Shown here: one piece after another, positions 44,045 to 56,699 of the stretch
Position numbering within the stretch: position 1 is the stretch's first letter
Layout: the number at the start of each line of letters is the position of its first letter
From: Paramacrobiotus metropolitanus
Lineage: Eukaryota; Tardigrada; Eutardigrada; Parachela; Macrobiotidae
NCBI RefSeq assembly: GCF_019649055.1
Contig: NW_026570264.1
Location: 868,001-932,000 of the forward strand
DNA length: 64,000 nt
Direction: 5' to 3'
Made by a program: the position numbers and the translations under genes
The notes under the pieces: generated by a model
Databases searched by the model: none
The model's input: the letters and a program-made list of their open reading frames with translations, nothing else
Told to the model about the DNA's origin: nothing

Positions 44045-46258
44045 TCAACCGCTACTGCGGGCATCATTGGAAACATTTGTCACCTGCGCATACGACGGAG
44101 GGACATCCGCTTCATTTCGCGATACAACTTCATGATACGCCGGTGGTACATCGATGGCATTTGCATCCGGAGTAGGCAGTGTCAGGGTAGCGCGTCGAGG
44201 AACGGTCTCCACGATATCGTTGCGGGAGTCTTCGATAGCCTCCATTGCCTTATAGGCGCCCATGCAGTGAGACAGCATGGCAAAGACCAGCTCTATGAAG
44301 AGGTTAATGAATCCCAGCAATTTTTCTTTCGTGGAGATCGATAACAAGTCCGTTTTTTCGGCTTCGAAGTTTCTTGCTTCGAAGATAGCAGACACAGCCG
44401 CTGCTGCACTGCCCAACATTAAAACTGTGTAGAGCTCAAAGAATTTCAGTCCGCGCTTGGTACTGAAGATGCGTGCTGGCGTTGGGGACGGCGGTGACGG
44501 CGCGGACGCTGCTGCCCATCCGAAAAGTCCGGTTACGTTGTATAAGACCACCCATGCCGCGGAAATCACTCCAAAAATGGCGGTTTCCCCCGTGGTAGCC
44601 CGGTCTAAAAATGAATGTGCGAGAAAGTGATTAGACAACGCACTATGTTCTCTGCAATTGGAAGCTTTATTTGAACGAAATATAATCGGGTTGCGATAGC
44701 ATGTGAGATAAAAATCGAATTCAGACATGTTTAGCTGCTAGTGTTTACCATCCTCTAATCATACTGTAATCATCCTGTAATCATACTACTCGTACTCGTA
44801 CATTATAGCAAGCAATTATTATGGCATTATAGACAAACATTATGGTTTTCCAAAAACGCTACTGCTCTTGCAGCACCCATATCTGCTGGCCGTTGCATTG
44901 TGCCAATTTCTTATGCACCGAACTTTTGTTTACGCAAACTTCAAAATAACTTTTTATTCGCATTCGATCCTTTTTAAATACAAAGGAATAGCCTGCTTCT
45001 GCATACATTGACTGGCCGGAAAGCACGTTTTGTGTCAATACCATTTGCAAATTATTTCAATGGCGAATTACGATAAGATAAAGTAATGCCCTACGAGTAC
45101 TGCAAGAGTAATTTTGAAGTTCTTGCATTTATACTTACTTACTCATACTATTACAGAAGATCATCCGCGGCAGCGCAAACAATCCCCACGGCAGCTTGAT
45201 GCAAGCCTGGATTACTGTCCAGTCGTAATAATTCTTGATACACTCCACATGCAGACACCCTCTCTTCTTCATTACAACGTTGCAGGCAGCAAACAATGGC
45301 GGTCGACAGGCGACACTTCTTCAGTGAAATGACAGTGAATACAATGATCACGACTTTCACTATGAGATAGGCATACGTCACGACCGTCAAGTGCAGCATA
45401 GGTGTGAGTCCACTTTGAAGAGCAATTAGCAGAATGGTCCCCAATGCGAACAGCACGCCGATTACCATGCAGATCAAGTAGGCGCGAGCTAGCCAAAGCC
45501 CCGGGGCCCGGCGACGGCCAGTATGTTCCAGGTCTTCGGTGAGCTTTCCATTGTAACAGCAACCGACAACCATTCCAGCAAAATTATACAGAACGGTCCA
45601 CATGTAGAAGGCGTATCCCATTGCCAAATGGCTGTGCACTGTGTTGGCTGCAAAATATAACAGCAAACTTCCGTGTTCCATGACGCCTAAACCGCACTAA
45701 CTTGGCTGGCTGTATTAAGGGCTGTATCACCAGGATTAACACTAACCTCTACGTACTGATATTAATAATTTTATTGATTTTCAACTGCTGTTCAGCAAAA
45801 CAGACTGTTCTTCTTGAATTTACGATTTTCGATTGTAGAATACTCAAGTTGAAATTACATATTACTAAAATTAATTGTCGTTTGCGCAACATATACACGC
45901 TTGAGCATCTTTCCAGCAACAGAAATTTGCGTCTGCTGGATAGTATAAACGAACAGGGCTTTCAGAAAGACTTCCACTGATTATCGATTCCTTTGCAATG
46001 AAGAGTAGATGAAATTTCTTCTAAACTGTCTTAATGTGGCGCGAGCTGTATGCAGATATGTATTTCAACAGCAGATTGAGGTCGACGACTAAAGCTACTC
46101 TGTATGCACAAACCTTGCGGAAGTGTTATGGGTACCCAAATTGCAATTGAGATTGCCGCTAAAAACAACTGCATGAGTGAGAAATTGCCAACCAAGGCAT
46201 AGTATATCGAGTGCCGTGGCAGGATATTGTCGCTGATTCGGTCAAGGGATGAGACCAT
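44045..46258 (-). pseudogene. X2: frameshifted X paralogue
   Basis: Exon 1, 46258-46114, is open and has the expected 145 bases. Exon 2, from 45647, is open through three TM segments, but a length change in the Cys-rich loop (near 45255) shifts the frame, so the fourth TM is lost. The donor at its end is also altered (no GTAAGT at the conserved place). Exon 3, 44604-44045, is open, with PPAY and PPSY, but ends about 20 residues earlier than X1. One reading-frame change plus a lost donor make a normal product unlikely. A shorter protein from alternative splicing cannot be excluded. Confidence 0.65.
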
Positions 46259-46573
46259 TGTCAGTGTTGTAGGCTAGAGTAGTAGAAATCCCAGCACAGA
46301 GTAAAAGCTGAATAATCTTGCGTATTTGCGCGTTATGTCGCAGTACACGAAGGAGACAAACTAACAACTTCTACCACCTCATACAGTTTGGTAACATAAA
46401 GAGCAACAGAGAAAACAGCAGTTATCGTTTCCACTTTAATCTGACTTGTCACAACCGCCGAACTGCCTGTAGTGATCCTTGGTAAATAAAAGTAGAGTAA
46501 AGTCGATCGTCGGTCCGTGAGAATCTGTCCGTGCACTGACGGAAAATTCGTGTACATGAACAAAATCTTTCTA

Positions 46574-46795
46574 TTTCCTGAATGCATTTAAACTTTTTGG
46601 AATATTCGAACAGCCATAACTCCTGAACCGGCTGTTGCGCGCGCAAACGGTTTCCACGCCAGTGTATACAATCATTTGGCTACAGAATGTCATAAAACAA
46701 GAGAAAAAAGGGTTTGGGAGTGCGCAAAAATGAAAGATTTCGTTTATGTACACGAATCTGGTACCATGTACCGGGCCACTTCCCGTAAGATCCAT
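46574..46795 (+). repeat. half-copy of the 0.7 kb hairpin element
   Basis: Similar to 17440-17640, one arm of the element at 16940-17650. It shares TTGCGCGCGCAAAC, CAGTGTATACAA, GAGTGCGC and ATGTACCGGG. It is not flanked by a second arm here. Confidence 0.65.
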
Positions 46796-48286
46796 AGAAA
46801 TTTAACAGTGCGATAGTTTTATGGGTGGATTCAATAAAAATGTTCAAACGGCGCCTATCAGTACTAATTTCAATAACAAAAACCACTATACTACATAAAA
46901 GCAAGCAATTCACTTCCACGATGATTAAGCGACGTTTTTGTCAGTTTTCAGCATTTACACCTGCACAGTTTTACGGCTGAAACATGTATATGTAGCTACA
47001 CGAGTTTCGTAAGCGGCAGTGCATTTCGGTAAATTTCTGTGTCAAGGAATCCCAATTACCATTAATATTGGCCAGCACACATTCAAACAACTGTCGTTTC
47101 TCGCAAAAAGGTGGCCGGATAACTTTCAAATATTCTGGAAAGATTGTTTTATATGCAGCGGTCAAAAGAAAGTGGCATGCTGTGTATTGTGAAGTATAAA
47201 ATGCGCGGTAGGCGGTATGTGTAAAGAGAGAGATCTGGCAAAGAGGTTTAGCACGCACTTCGGTCGACGGTCGGCATGTTTTTTCTGTATAGCGTATACC
47301 ATGGGGCAGGTCGCCCACAGTAATCACGGAAAGACTCACATCACTGTAGCGGTATATAGTCATTTTATTACTAGTATTGTTTTGCCATGCTTACTAAACA
47401 ATGCATATAAAACGCTTTTGAAGTAAACTAAAGAACAAAAAAACTTTAAGCTCGGAAAACAGGCCCTACTGACTATTGTGAGCGCCGCGCTCCGGTTTCT
47501 CAATGAACCCATAGGTGCATTTTCATATTTATCCAATTTTTACCACAAATGGTGGCGAAAGAGATCAGCTATCGTGATTCTTATGGCCTAATAAAACACA
47601 GAGCAATAGTTTTAAGCGATTCTGGTCTGAAATAATAATTTTGAAAAAGGCAAAGCTAGGGAACCGGGCTGGAACCGGGCTGTAACCGGGCTGTGGCCGT
47701 CTCCACAACTTCTGCATACGACGGAGGAAGATCCGATTCCTGTCGTAATCTGACGGCTTCGTAGGCCGGCGGAAGAGAGCACTGATGCGTCGGCGCTTCA
47801 TCAAGCCTACTTTCGATATGAGGCAAACAACTGTCCACTGCAGGGGCAGGAGAAGTGTCGGCGTCGGCTGCGGTTTCCACCGGTGGCGGCGCACTCAGTG
47901 AATTTGTGGTTTCGGTTCCTAAAGCTGGCTTCGAACATAACCACAACGCAAGACCCGGTATGGCCAGGAGCGTCTGCAAGGCTAGGTAAAGTCCTTCGTC
48001 GACAATAGCCCACTTGTTTTTCGGGGACCAAGTCGGTAGAGCTGCTTCAATGATAGCAAACACACTGAGCAGTACGTTTGACACCATGCCGCCAAGGTAC
48101 GCTCCAATAAATATATCCTCCCGCCTTGAGTCCATAAGCTGGGATGACTGACGCGGTGACGATGAATGGGTGGCAGCCTCTTCTCCATAAAATAAACCGG
48201 ACAATCCCCACATGCGGTCAAAACTTTAATAACCCATGCAATCATTCCGAAAACACAGGTTTCGGGATGCAATCATCCCGAAAACA

Positions 48287-48318
48287 CGGACCGGAGCGTA
48301 GAGACAACGTACATTTCT
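48287..48318. repeat. 32 bp repeat, copy 1
   Basis: Identical to 48880-48911 (CGGACCGGAGCGTAGAGACA and onward). This copy lies in the exon 3 remnant of Y2, next to a 35 bp tandem duplication (48238-48290). Confidence 0.7.
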
Positions 48319-48869
48319 TTGTTCCGTGGATAACTGCGAAATGACTGTCACTATTTAGCCTGGATGATTTGTATCTCATGGAATCAAATCAGCTAAAAGT
48401 ATAGGATTTGTCATCGACGAACGTGTTGTGGTCATTTTGTCATTACACATTCACGATGTACAGGTGCTATTTCTTCTTATAGGTCTATGACCGACGTCTA
48501 TGCGACCTGGAATACCTGCAAGAATAAGTATTCACGTCTACTTCCATCTATCTGTACCTACCGTATACAAGCTGTACACTGAAACCCCTCGTAATGTACG
48601 CCCTTTTATAACGTTCACCCACTTATTATGTGCACACGTCTGGAATCGGATTGTCCGGCATATGATAACGCAGGGGCAGTTCTCTTTATAACGTTCACTC
48701 CTCTACAAGTATAATGTACACCAATCATGGAACGGCAGACTAAATTTTATGTACAGTTTAAAGATCTGCGAGCTGAATCCATGTGCGAAGTACATACGGC
48801 CACCATGCATGTGAGCATCCGGTTACAGACACCACCGTGCATATGTACCACCACCGTGCATAATGTCTT

Positions 48870-48936
48870 CTCTACGCACCGGACCGGAGCGTAGAGACAA
48901 CGTACATTTCTGACACCCATCAGATGGGTGTCAGTC
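48870..48936. repeat. 32 bp repeat, copy 2, with two palindromes
   Basis: Holds the second copy (48880-48911). It is overlapped by the hairpin TCTCTACGC...GCGTAGAGA (48870-48898) and followed by the perfect palindrome TGACACCCATC-A-GATGGGTGTCA (48911-48933). In the Y2 intron. Confidence 0.65.
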
Positions 48937-50056
48937 AGAAATGTTGATCCACACAGTGCAAGCGTTAGGAATAAGAGACACATCGAGGTATGTTATATCG
49001 AAGGTATGGAACCCGTATTAATAAATAATACTGGAAATGGTGAACGGCAATGGTAGTATAAACAGCAGCTGAATGCCACACGACAAAACGACCCAAATAC
49101 GAGCTTTGCTGGCCTTCGTATGTCCGGGACAGATGTCCGTTCCTACGCACCATTCAGTAAAGTTGTTCTTCGGGCTGTCTCCATCAGCAGCAAGCAGGTC
49201 GCTGCCACCGCGAGAATTATATCGCCTATCACGATTAGCACCGCCGCCCTTTCCTTTCCACCCAGGAAAACACCTTGGATAATGGCGCCTTATTAGCAAG
49301 CCATACACGAAAGCTGTAAAGGATTCAAGACCCGCTGTTGCAGAGATTGACCGGGAATTCGGTTCGCAAACGCGAAGGGGCTTTCGTAACAGCACCCTTT
49401 TTGTGCGTAGACTATACAGCGTTCCACAGGTACTATAGAGAATCGTCCATGCATGGAGGATGTATGCCATGGTGAAGTCGCCGGGTAAATCTAAATGAGT
49501 CGAACAAACTAAAGCATACATGCTGCACGTAGTATTATTCGGAGACGAAACATTGCCTTAAACCGCTCGGCAGTGCTTAACCGACGTTAATTCGTTTATT
49601 CCTTATTATTTCCTGCTCATTTGTTAGAAAAGGTTTGATGCTTGATTAATTCTTGCTTATTTCTCAATCAGGGCAATGCTAATCCCTTAGTTTTGTAAAC
49701 ACTCCGCATTTAAAAATTATTATACTCGCGTGTCGTGTTCAAAAGCACCCGCTGTCCAAAGAACACCAGCGTTAATCGGTGTTTATGCATTACGTACCTT
49801 TAGCAATAATTGACAAGGTCGCTGCTAGTATGCCGCCTGCAATATTTGCCAGTGAAAAGTTTAGTGTCAAAGCATAGAACGTTCGCTTGAAATCGAATGC
49901 AGCGTCCTGTACAGATCGCGGTTCTTCCCGCACGATGGGGGCGACTATGGACGCAAAGCAAGCTAAAGACGAAGACCTTCCAGCAGTCGCCTCTTGCATC
50001 GGTAAATCAGATGGAGTCCACGACGACGCTTCTTCCTGATAAGCACGGAAAATCAT

Positions 50057-50958
50057 AATTAAGGCCGGGATTCAGCTTCCAGTGCTCTTCGAAATTTACT
50101 CGTTTCCCATGGATATTATGCGTTCAAGTATTTGGCGAAGGTAGTTGATGGTACCGGAGCAACGATCGGCTGGCTCTACTCGAGAATATACGGTATACGA
50201 TATACGGCGTAACTTCAAGCTTGCGCACAAAGAACTAGTTAAACACGTCAGACCTTGCGCGATATTTCCACTGGAAACGAACGAATCGCTCAGTGACGCT
50301 CACTAACACAGTGATAATAGTGTGTGGTCTGAAAAAAATTAATAGTTTAAAAAGACTTCACACGTAGCGTTGTTGATACAAAGCTAGCTCCTCCTGTTCA
50401 TTGATAAGGACGCTTACAAGGCTGAACCCAGAAAATACTGAACAGTCTCCATACGTTATTGATTGTCAGTCGTATCGATACCATACGGCGGCAATTTGGC
50501 AAACAGAACGAATGTCTATTGTTTACTATACTTCTATGGAAACATGCACATTCCGAATGTGTTTGAGCTCAGAGAAAATCAATAATCCGTCCACATTGCA
50601 TGTACCTACACCGTAGTCTGACGGGAATCGAAAACCTGTTATAGATGCGCAGTGCACGGATCCCGGCTGAAAGAGGCGCATCCCGGATTCCGCTGGCCGT
50701 ATGCATGGAAGAGTGTTATGGAGTTCTGACATGAACTGTGCAACTGATAATTTGAAAAATCAATTACTCGTCATAAATGACTGCAATTGTGTACACAGAC
50801 CGTTTGGCTGAGCAGAATATTACCGTTTGTTTGCCGCCATTGCTCCAATCCTTTTCCTGGATGACCCTTTTTAAATATTGCTGTCTTATGTTACGTTTTG
50901 CTTTTGTTCTCTTATGTTACGTTTTTCCGCGTTCAGTTTTCATAATACTGTCAGTTCG
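50057..50958. other. upstream region of Y2
   Basis: No gene. 50500-50735 belongs to the segment repeated upstream of Y1 and Y3. Confidence 0.45.
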
Positions 50959-51071
50959 CTACTGTGTTGTCGACCTAACTTAGCACTTTTTCGTTCAGTG
51001 AGTTATATTATGATATCCGTATATAACTCCCTGTACGAAAAAGTGCCAAGTTGAGTCAGCAACACAGTACT
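50959..51071. repeat. 113 bp hairpin
   Basis: About 51 bp arms (50959-51009, 51021-51071) with few mismatches, sharing CACTTTTTCG and GTTATAT. The central spacer is 11 bp. It may be a MITE with almost no interior. The adjoining minus-strand frame (51381-50995) ends inside it and has no recognised domain. Confidence 0.65.
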
Positions 51072-51740
51072 TACATATTATTTTGTTTTTCTGTTGCACT
51101 TTTCCCTGTGTAGCTTTGCTTACTTGCCACTTCTGTACAATGGCACGGTCCTGTCGCACGAAGTCAAAAAATTCATCAGTATCATAACGATGATAACGTT
51201 TGCCCTTTGAACTGAATTTCGCACGATCTTTGAATTTCGCACGTGTGAGTGCGCTGCTTGCCGTCATAGCCGCTGGGTAGTCCGAAGTAATTTGACTACA
51301 CAGCGCGCCAACGTAGAATGCGCCACGTGAGCGGCCTGTTGTAATGTCTGCAACTCTGTACATTTCCGTCACAACAATCATCCACGAAAAGTACCGGCAT
51401 TTTGTATTTCAATGGGGTACCGCGATGCACGACACTGGATTGTTGTATGTAACTCCAGCTACAGGTACAACTGGTAAGCGTTACTGGTATTTTCGAAGAG
51501 TCCCATGTTGACTGCTTACAAACCGGTAAAATAATACGCCAGCTTATGATTTTTTCCCGTTTACTGTACGACAGTTCTCCATCATGAATCATGACACAGA
51601 CAACCGAGATTGGAGTAACGTGATCATCCCAACCGTCGGACCGCACGCTTCCTGCATTTGGCGAGAGAACCACACTGCTGGGAGAAACAGCGACATTGTG
51701 GAATTGCTGTACTATCTCGGACAACAGGCGAGAATTTCAG
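51072..51740. other. spacer with unassigned minus-strand frames
   Basis: The overlapping minus-strand frames 51381-50995 and 51724-51296 show a short charged stretch (YDTDEFFDFVRQDRAIVQKW) but no start context, signal peptide or domain. I do not call a gene. Confidence 0.3.
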
Positions 51741-51744
51741 CAGG

Positions 51745-52175
51745 GCTACAGGAACCGTGGTGCTCATGCTGAAAGAAGGTGCCGATTCGGAAGACCCGAT
51801 GCAGACTGTTCATTCTGACGTCTTGAACCCCATGCGTCAACAGTTAGTTGAGCTGGGGTTAGCCGCTGCGTGACGCTGGACATTACAGTAAAGATCCACG
51901 CTGCCGGAACCGTGATGAATTTAATAGCGCTGAAATTAGAAGCCTGCCGGAATCTGGTGATGGAAAAACAGCATTTTGCCGGGATCCGGAACGTCAAAAT
52001 GATATTCGTGACCGCCTTCACTCCTTAATTATGCGGACATGTCCAGTGTTCTCAGTTTGGATTATTCTCGCGACCTGACATTCGATAACATTCAAGCTGG
52101 TACACACCATGCAGCTTTCCTTCAGCACGTCCTCCAACACTGCAGCGCAGTGCTGAGTGCTCGGTTGCATAGACC
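51745..52175 (+). pseudogene. second LRR gene copy, internally deleted
   Basis: 51745-52025 matches 22190-22450 of the first LRR copy (VVLMLKEGADSED, RQQLVEL, ACRNLVMEKQHFAG). It then jumps to sequence matching 22733 onward (LNYADMSSVLSLDYSRDL), losing about 290 bases with the last repeats and the cap. A one-base change after VEL also shifts the frame. It keeps the Gln codon where the first copy has a stop, so the two copies decayed independently. Confidence 0.65.
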
Positions 52176-53508
52176 CCTTCGGATTTGTAGTATTTCCCCA
52201 AATTACGTAGAATCACCAAAATCAAGAATCATTGAAAAATCATTTGCTTATTCAACAAAGTGAGGGTTATGTACGAGTATTAAACGAACACCAATAGCAT
52301 GACAATACTATTGTTTGCATTTTTCAGACTGCATATGCGAGTGATTTCTGTACCGTTGATAGCGCAACGATACTAATAAAACAATACTATAATATACTCC
52401 AACGATACCAATAAAACGTTGCCTATTTCTTTCAAAAGCGCGGTTTTTTGTTAAAAGAAATAGTATGAGGTGTGGACTGTGGATCAGATTAGCCAGTGCA
52501 TACTGCATATCTAGAGTACGTAGAGTAGTTGAATAGTTTTCATCACAGTACAAGTAGCCCATAAAGCTGCTGTGGTTTACGTACACAAACAGCATGGGAA
52601 TTTAAACCTGGCGGAACACAATGTAGTGTGCACTTGTGAACATCATCTCAGGCAAAAGTGTAGCCTCCGGACATTCTCCGGTGTCCCCCGCCACTATTTC
52701 TAAAACGATAAGCTGTTGGCCAAAATGGTGATATGGGAGATCTGGGAAGCTGATTTTGCCACCAAGGACATTACAAAATTTACAACCAACGTGGGATTAC
52801 AATATCCGGTATGTATCCGTTGGCGCTTTGGCGGTACAGCAGATACAGAATTATTTTTTGTATTACTCGGCTATGACAATGGCTCGCGTGGCATGGCTTA
52901 AGTGCTTCGTGTCAACTTTGGTCACCGGTTTTTTACGACGTAAATAGCTAAACAATTGTTCAACCTGTTAAAAAATTATTAAGTACTCTGTACTTTATAA
53001 AGAGTGAGTTTGTGCCTAACATACAGAAACAAAAAAAATGTTGAAGGAGATCGGTTCCAGAGTTAAGCAATTCAGGCCTGTGCACTTGATGGCTTGCCGC
53101 CCATTCACCTGACATAGGTGGCCCTTGAAGGCCTCTACGAATTACGAGTAGAAAGAAAAACAGGGAATTGGCCAGTCAGATAGCGGTAGAAAACTGCAAT
53201 AAAAAATCAATAAACAGCCTGCAGCGAAATAGACATTCCATGCGCATAAGCCGCAAGAACTGAATCGAACCAAGAATTACTTATTTGGGCAATATTCGTT
53301 TAAAAAATGTTTTCTACGGTAGTTCCACTTTTTCTAGTTCTACAGTTCATGTGTAAAAAATTGTACAATAAAAAGTTACAGAGTATGCTGCTTTGGGATA
53401 AAAGTGCCGAGCGGTTAAAAGGATAAAAAAACATAATTTTTGCAGAAAAATAATCGGTTAGTTTAAACAGCCGGATGGGACGACATTATATTTTCCAGAA
53501 CGCTTCTT
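52176..53508. other. spacer before X3
   Basis: No gene. Parts from about 52490 and 53280 resemble the 3' flank of X1 (23160-23450) and of X0 (32500-32800). Confidence 0.45.
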
Positions 53509-55827
53509 TTAAATGATAGAGTCTCGCTCTTCGTGCCAGCTGGAAAACGGACACCGGGAAACGATCCTGCCGCTATGGTGGTCATCATTGGAAATATTTG
53601 TCACTTGTGCGTAGGACGGAGGGACATCCGGTTCATTTCGCGACACAACTTCATGATATGCAGGTGGTACATCGATGGCATTTGCATTCGGAGTACGCAG
53701 TGCCACGGTAGCTGGCGCATCGGTTGAATTTATATCCGGAGTGCATGGTTCAGCGTGTTGAGGAACAGTCTCCACGATATCATCACGGGATGCTTTTTTG
53801 GTACGCTTCAGTGGCTCATACGCGCCCATACAGTACGATATCATGGCAAACACAAGCTCTACAAGGAGGTTCATGAGACCCATCAGTTTTTCTTTCGTAT
53901 CTGCTGATATCAAGTCCGTTTTTTCGGCATCTAGGTTGCGCCCTTCGAGGACGGCAGACGCAGCCATTCCTGCACTCCACAACATCAAAACTGTATAGAT
54001 CGCGAAGAAATTAAATCCGCGCATGGTACCGAAGATGCGTGTTGGCGTTGGAGACGGCGGAGATGGCTGAGTCGTTGCTGCCAATCCGAGAAGTCCGATT
54101 ACGTTGTAGAGGACCATCCATGCCGCGGTAATCGTCCCAAAAACGATGGTTTCGCCAGTGGTAGCCCGGTCTAGAAAAGTATCAACACTAATAACCGGTT
54201 CATTTTGCGAGAATCGGTACGGACCTGTGTACAGTACATACTGGTATCTTCTTGTAATACACGTGGTCTAATACACTACATCCGTCTTATTCCCTTTTCT
54301 GTCAATAGCTGGTGATAAATAGTTTCCGATTATGAATATTTCACCCGTTCCGGGACAACATATAATGCTCGTTCCTTTCCTATCGTTATTAAAGCGAGAG
54401 CTGTAGCCAAAACCCCAGGAAAATCTTATTCCATGCGTTATTTCAGAAAAATAGTGGACGCTAGCCGCTAGGTACACGCGGAAATTTTCTGCTTCGCGAT
54501 TCTTATAATGTTGCTTATATAAAGTAACTTAAATGCAGGCCCCTACTCCAGCCCTCATGGGGATGCCAGGGAGCCCCTGGGTTTGTCGGAAGGGAGTGTG
54601 TATCATTGCGTTTCTACTGTATTTAATCTCTGATTATTTATTTAGAAGAGTAGTCTTTAAGTTCTTGCACTCGTACTTACCGTTAATACTACCCAGGATC
54701 ATCCACGGCAGTGTAAATAATCCCCACGGCAGCTTAATACACGCCTGGATCACCGTCCAATCGTAATAATCCTTCATACACTCCGTACACACACTCTCTT
54801 CCTCATCATAGCGTTGCAAACAGCAAACAACGGCGGCCGGCAGGCGGCCCTTCTTCAGTGAAATGACGGTGAACACAATCAGTACGACGTTCAGAATGAG
54901 AAAGGCATACGCCACGGCCGCCAAGTCCAGCATAGGTGTCAGTCCGCTTTGCAGAGCGATTTGCAGAATGGTCCCCAGTGCCAACAGCACGCTGGTGACC
55001 ATGCAAACTAAATAGGCCTGAGCCAGCCCAAACCCCGGTGCCCTGTGACGGCCAGTCTGCTCCAGGTCTTCGGTGTGCTTTCCATTGTAACAGCAGCCGG
55101 TGACAATCCCAGCAAAATTATACAGGACGATCCACATGTAGAAGACGTATCCCACTGCCAGATGGCTGTGCACTGTGTCGGCTGCAAAAAAAGAACAGTC
55201 AACTTCCGTGTTCCATGACGCCTAAACTGCACTAATAGCTTGGCTGGATTAAATTTAATCCGGCCTGACGATACAGCCTTTAAAGGCTGTATCGTCAGGG
55301 TTAAGGCTCATGCACTGATAATATTATTATGGCTTAGTAACTTCAGTCTTCACTGATTTTCAACTGCTGTCTTGCAGAGCGGAATGTTTTTATTGAATTT
55401 AAAAGACTTACTGTACATTAAAATTATCACTAAATTGTCGTTTGGTCAGCATATAATAGCTTGGATACAAGAGCAGGTTTTCTGGCGACGCTTACATACA
55501 GACAGTGACTGCCTGTTTGTCACACTGAGACGATCTAAAAATAATTTTTCTTGAATCTTGTGACGTACTGTAATGTCAAAAATATAAATGATGTTTTTCG
55601 GATTTCACAAGGCAAATCAAATTTTTAAAAAAAACCAAATGTGCCCACGGAAAGCACGGAAAGCTACTGTGCAAGTACGAACCTTCCGGGAAAAACATCG
55701 GTACCCAAACTGGAATTGACATTGCCGCCAGAAGCAATTGCAGCATGGAGAAATAACATACTAAAGCATAGTACATCGAATGCCATGGCACGATCTTGTC
55801 GCTGATTTGGTCTAGGGATAAGACCAT
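53509..55827 (-). CDS. X3: eight-TM protein with two C-terminal PPxY motifs
   Basis: The exons are 55827-55683, 55181-54681 and 54170-53509, with phase-1 joins, giving 435 residues. Donors and acceptors match X1, and exon 2 has the same 501 bases. TM segments correspond: one in exon 1 (MYYALVCYFSMLQLLLAA), four in exon 2, three in exon 3. The tail is longer than in X1 by an extra Asp/Thr/Ala segment (about 18 residues, near TPDINSTDAPATVALRTP) before PPAYHEVV and PPSYAQVT. No element is inserted in its introns. Together with Y3 it is the best preserved pair and probably closest to the ancestral state. Confidence 0.8.
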
Positions 55828-56699
55828 TGTTAATGCAGGGGGCTAGTAGAAACCCAAGCAAAGAGTAGAGCTGAATAATGCTGCGTATTTGCGTGTTATG
55901 TCGCAGTACACGAAGGATACAAGCTTACACCTTCGATCGGCTCATACAATCTGGTACTCAGAATAAACCAGAAGAAAGAGCAGTCGTCCGAGTTTCCACT
56001 TTAATCTAACCTGTCAAAATGCAAGGAACCACATACTGCCTGTTGTGATCGTTGATGAATAAAGTAGAGTTACAGAGTACATCACATTATTGGTCCGTGC
56101 GAATCTCGCAGTGCAGTGACGGAAAATTCACCCACCGTTAGAGTTAAGTGTTACAAGGGGCATGCGATTTACGCTACGCGTTCAAAGAATCGTACAAAAT
56201 GCGTCAATAATCTAAACCTGACGCCGAGCCATTATGATATGGTGAATATGAGCAAGTATTGATTTTTGGCTATGGGCACACGCGATATAATGAGTACGGT
56301 GCATGCCCCCACAGCTGCCTAGCCCACATTAGTACGTACTTAATAATTGACTATACGTAATTATAGAAGTATGCATCTAACGAAGTGACTTCATTGAAGT
56401 CAGAGGTGGTTATTATTATGTGAATTTGGTACCATAAACCAAGTAATTTTCGGTAGCAACGTGATACTTGTTTTTGTGGGGTAGTACTACAATAGTTTTA
56501 TGGGTGGATTCACCGAAAACGTTCAAATGACGCCTATGAACAAATTTATCCTGCATGGTACAATAAACCGTACACAATACTACTCGTACTTAAAAACTAA
56601 TTACTTCAACGATGGTCAAAGCGACGTTTCTGCGAGTTTTTTAGCAAACAGATCTGCTAACTTTATCCTTAGGAGCTAAACAACGCACACAGCACAGTT

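Larger units (their letters stand above)
47656..50056 (-). pseudogene. Y2: decayed Y paralogue
   Basis: Exon 1 (50056 to about 49791) is open and ends G|GTACGT. Exon 2 (from about 49497) starts normally with DLPGDFTMAYILHAWTILY but has a deletion of about 17 bases near 49288, so TM3 and TM4 are lost. A second length change restores the frame at FTEWCVGTDICPG. Its donor is replaced by a stop. Exon 3 contains a tandem duplication and inserted sequence near 48250-48320 and a one-base deletion near 48216. After these the frame is open through two TM segments and a PPAY...PPSY tail (47656-48213). It is clearly non-functional as a full-length gene. Confidence 0.8.
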
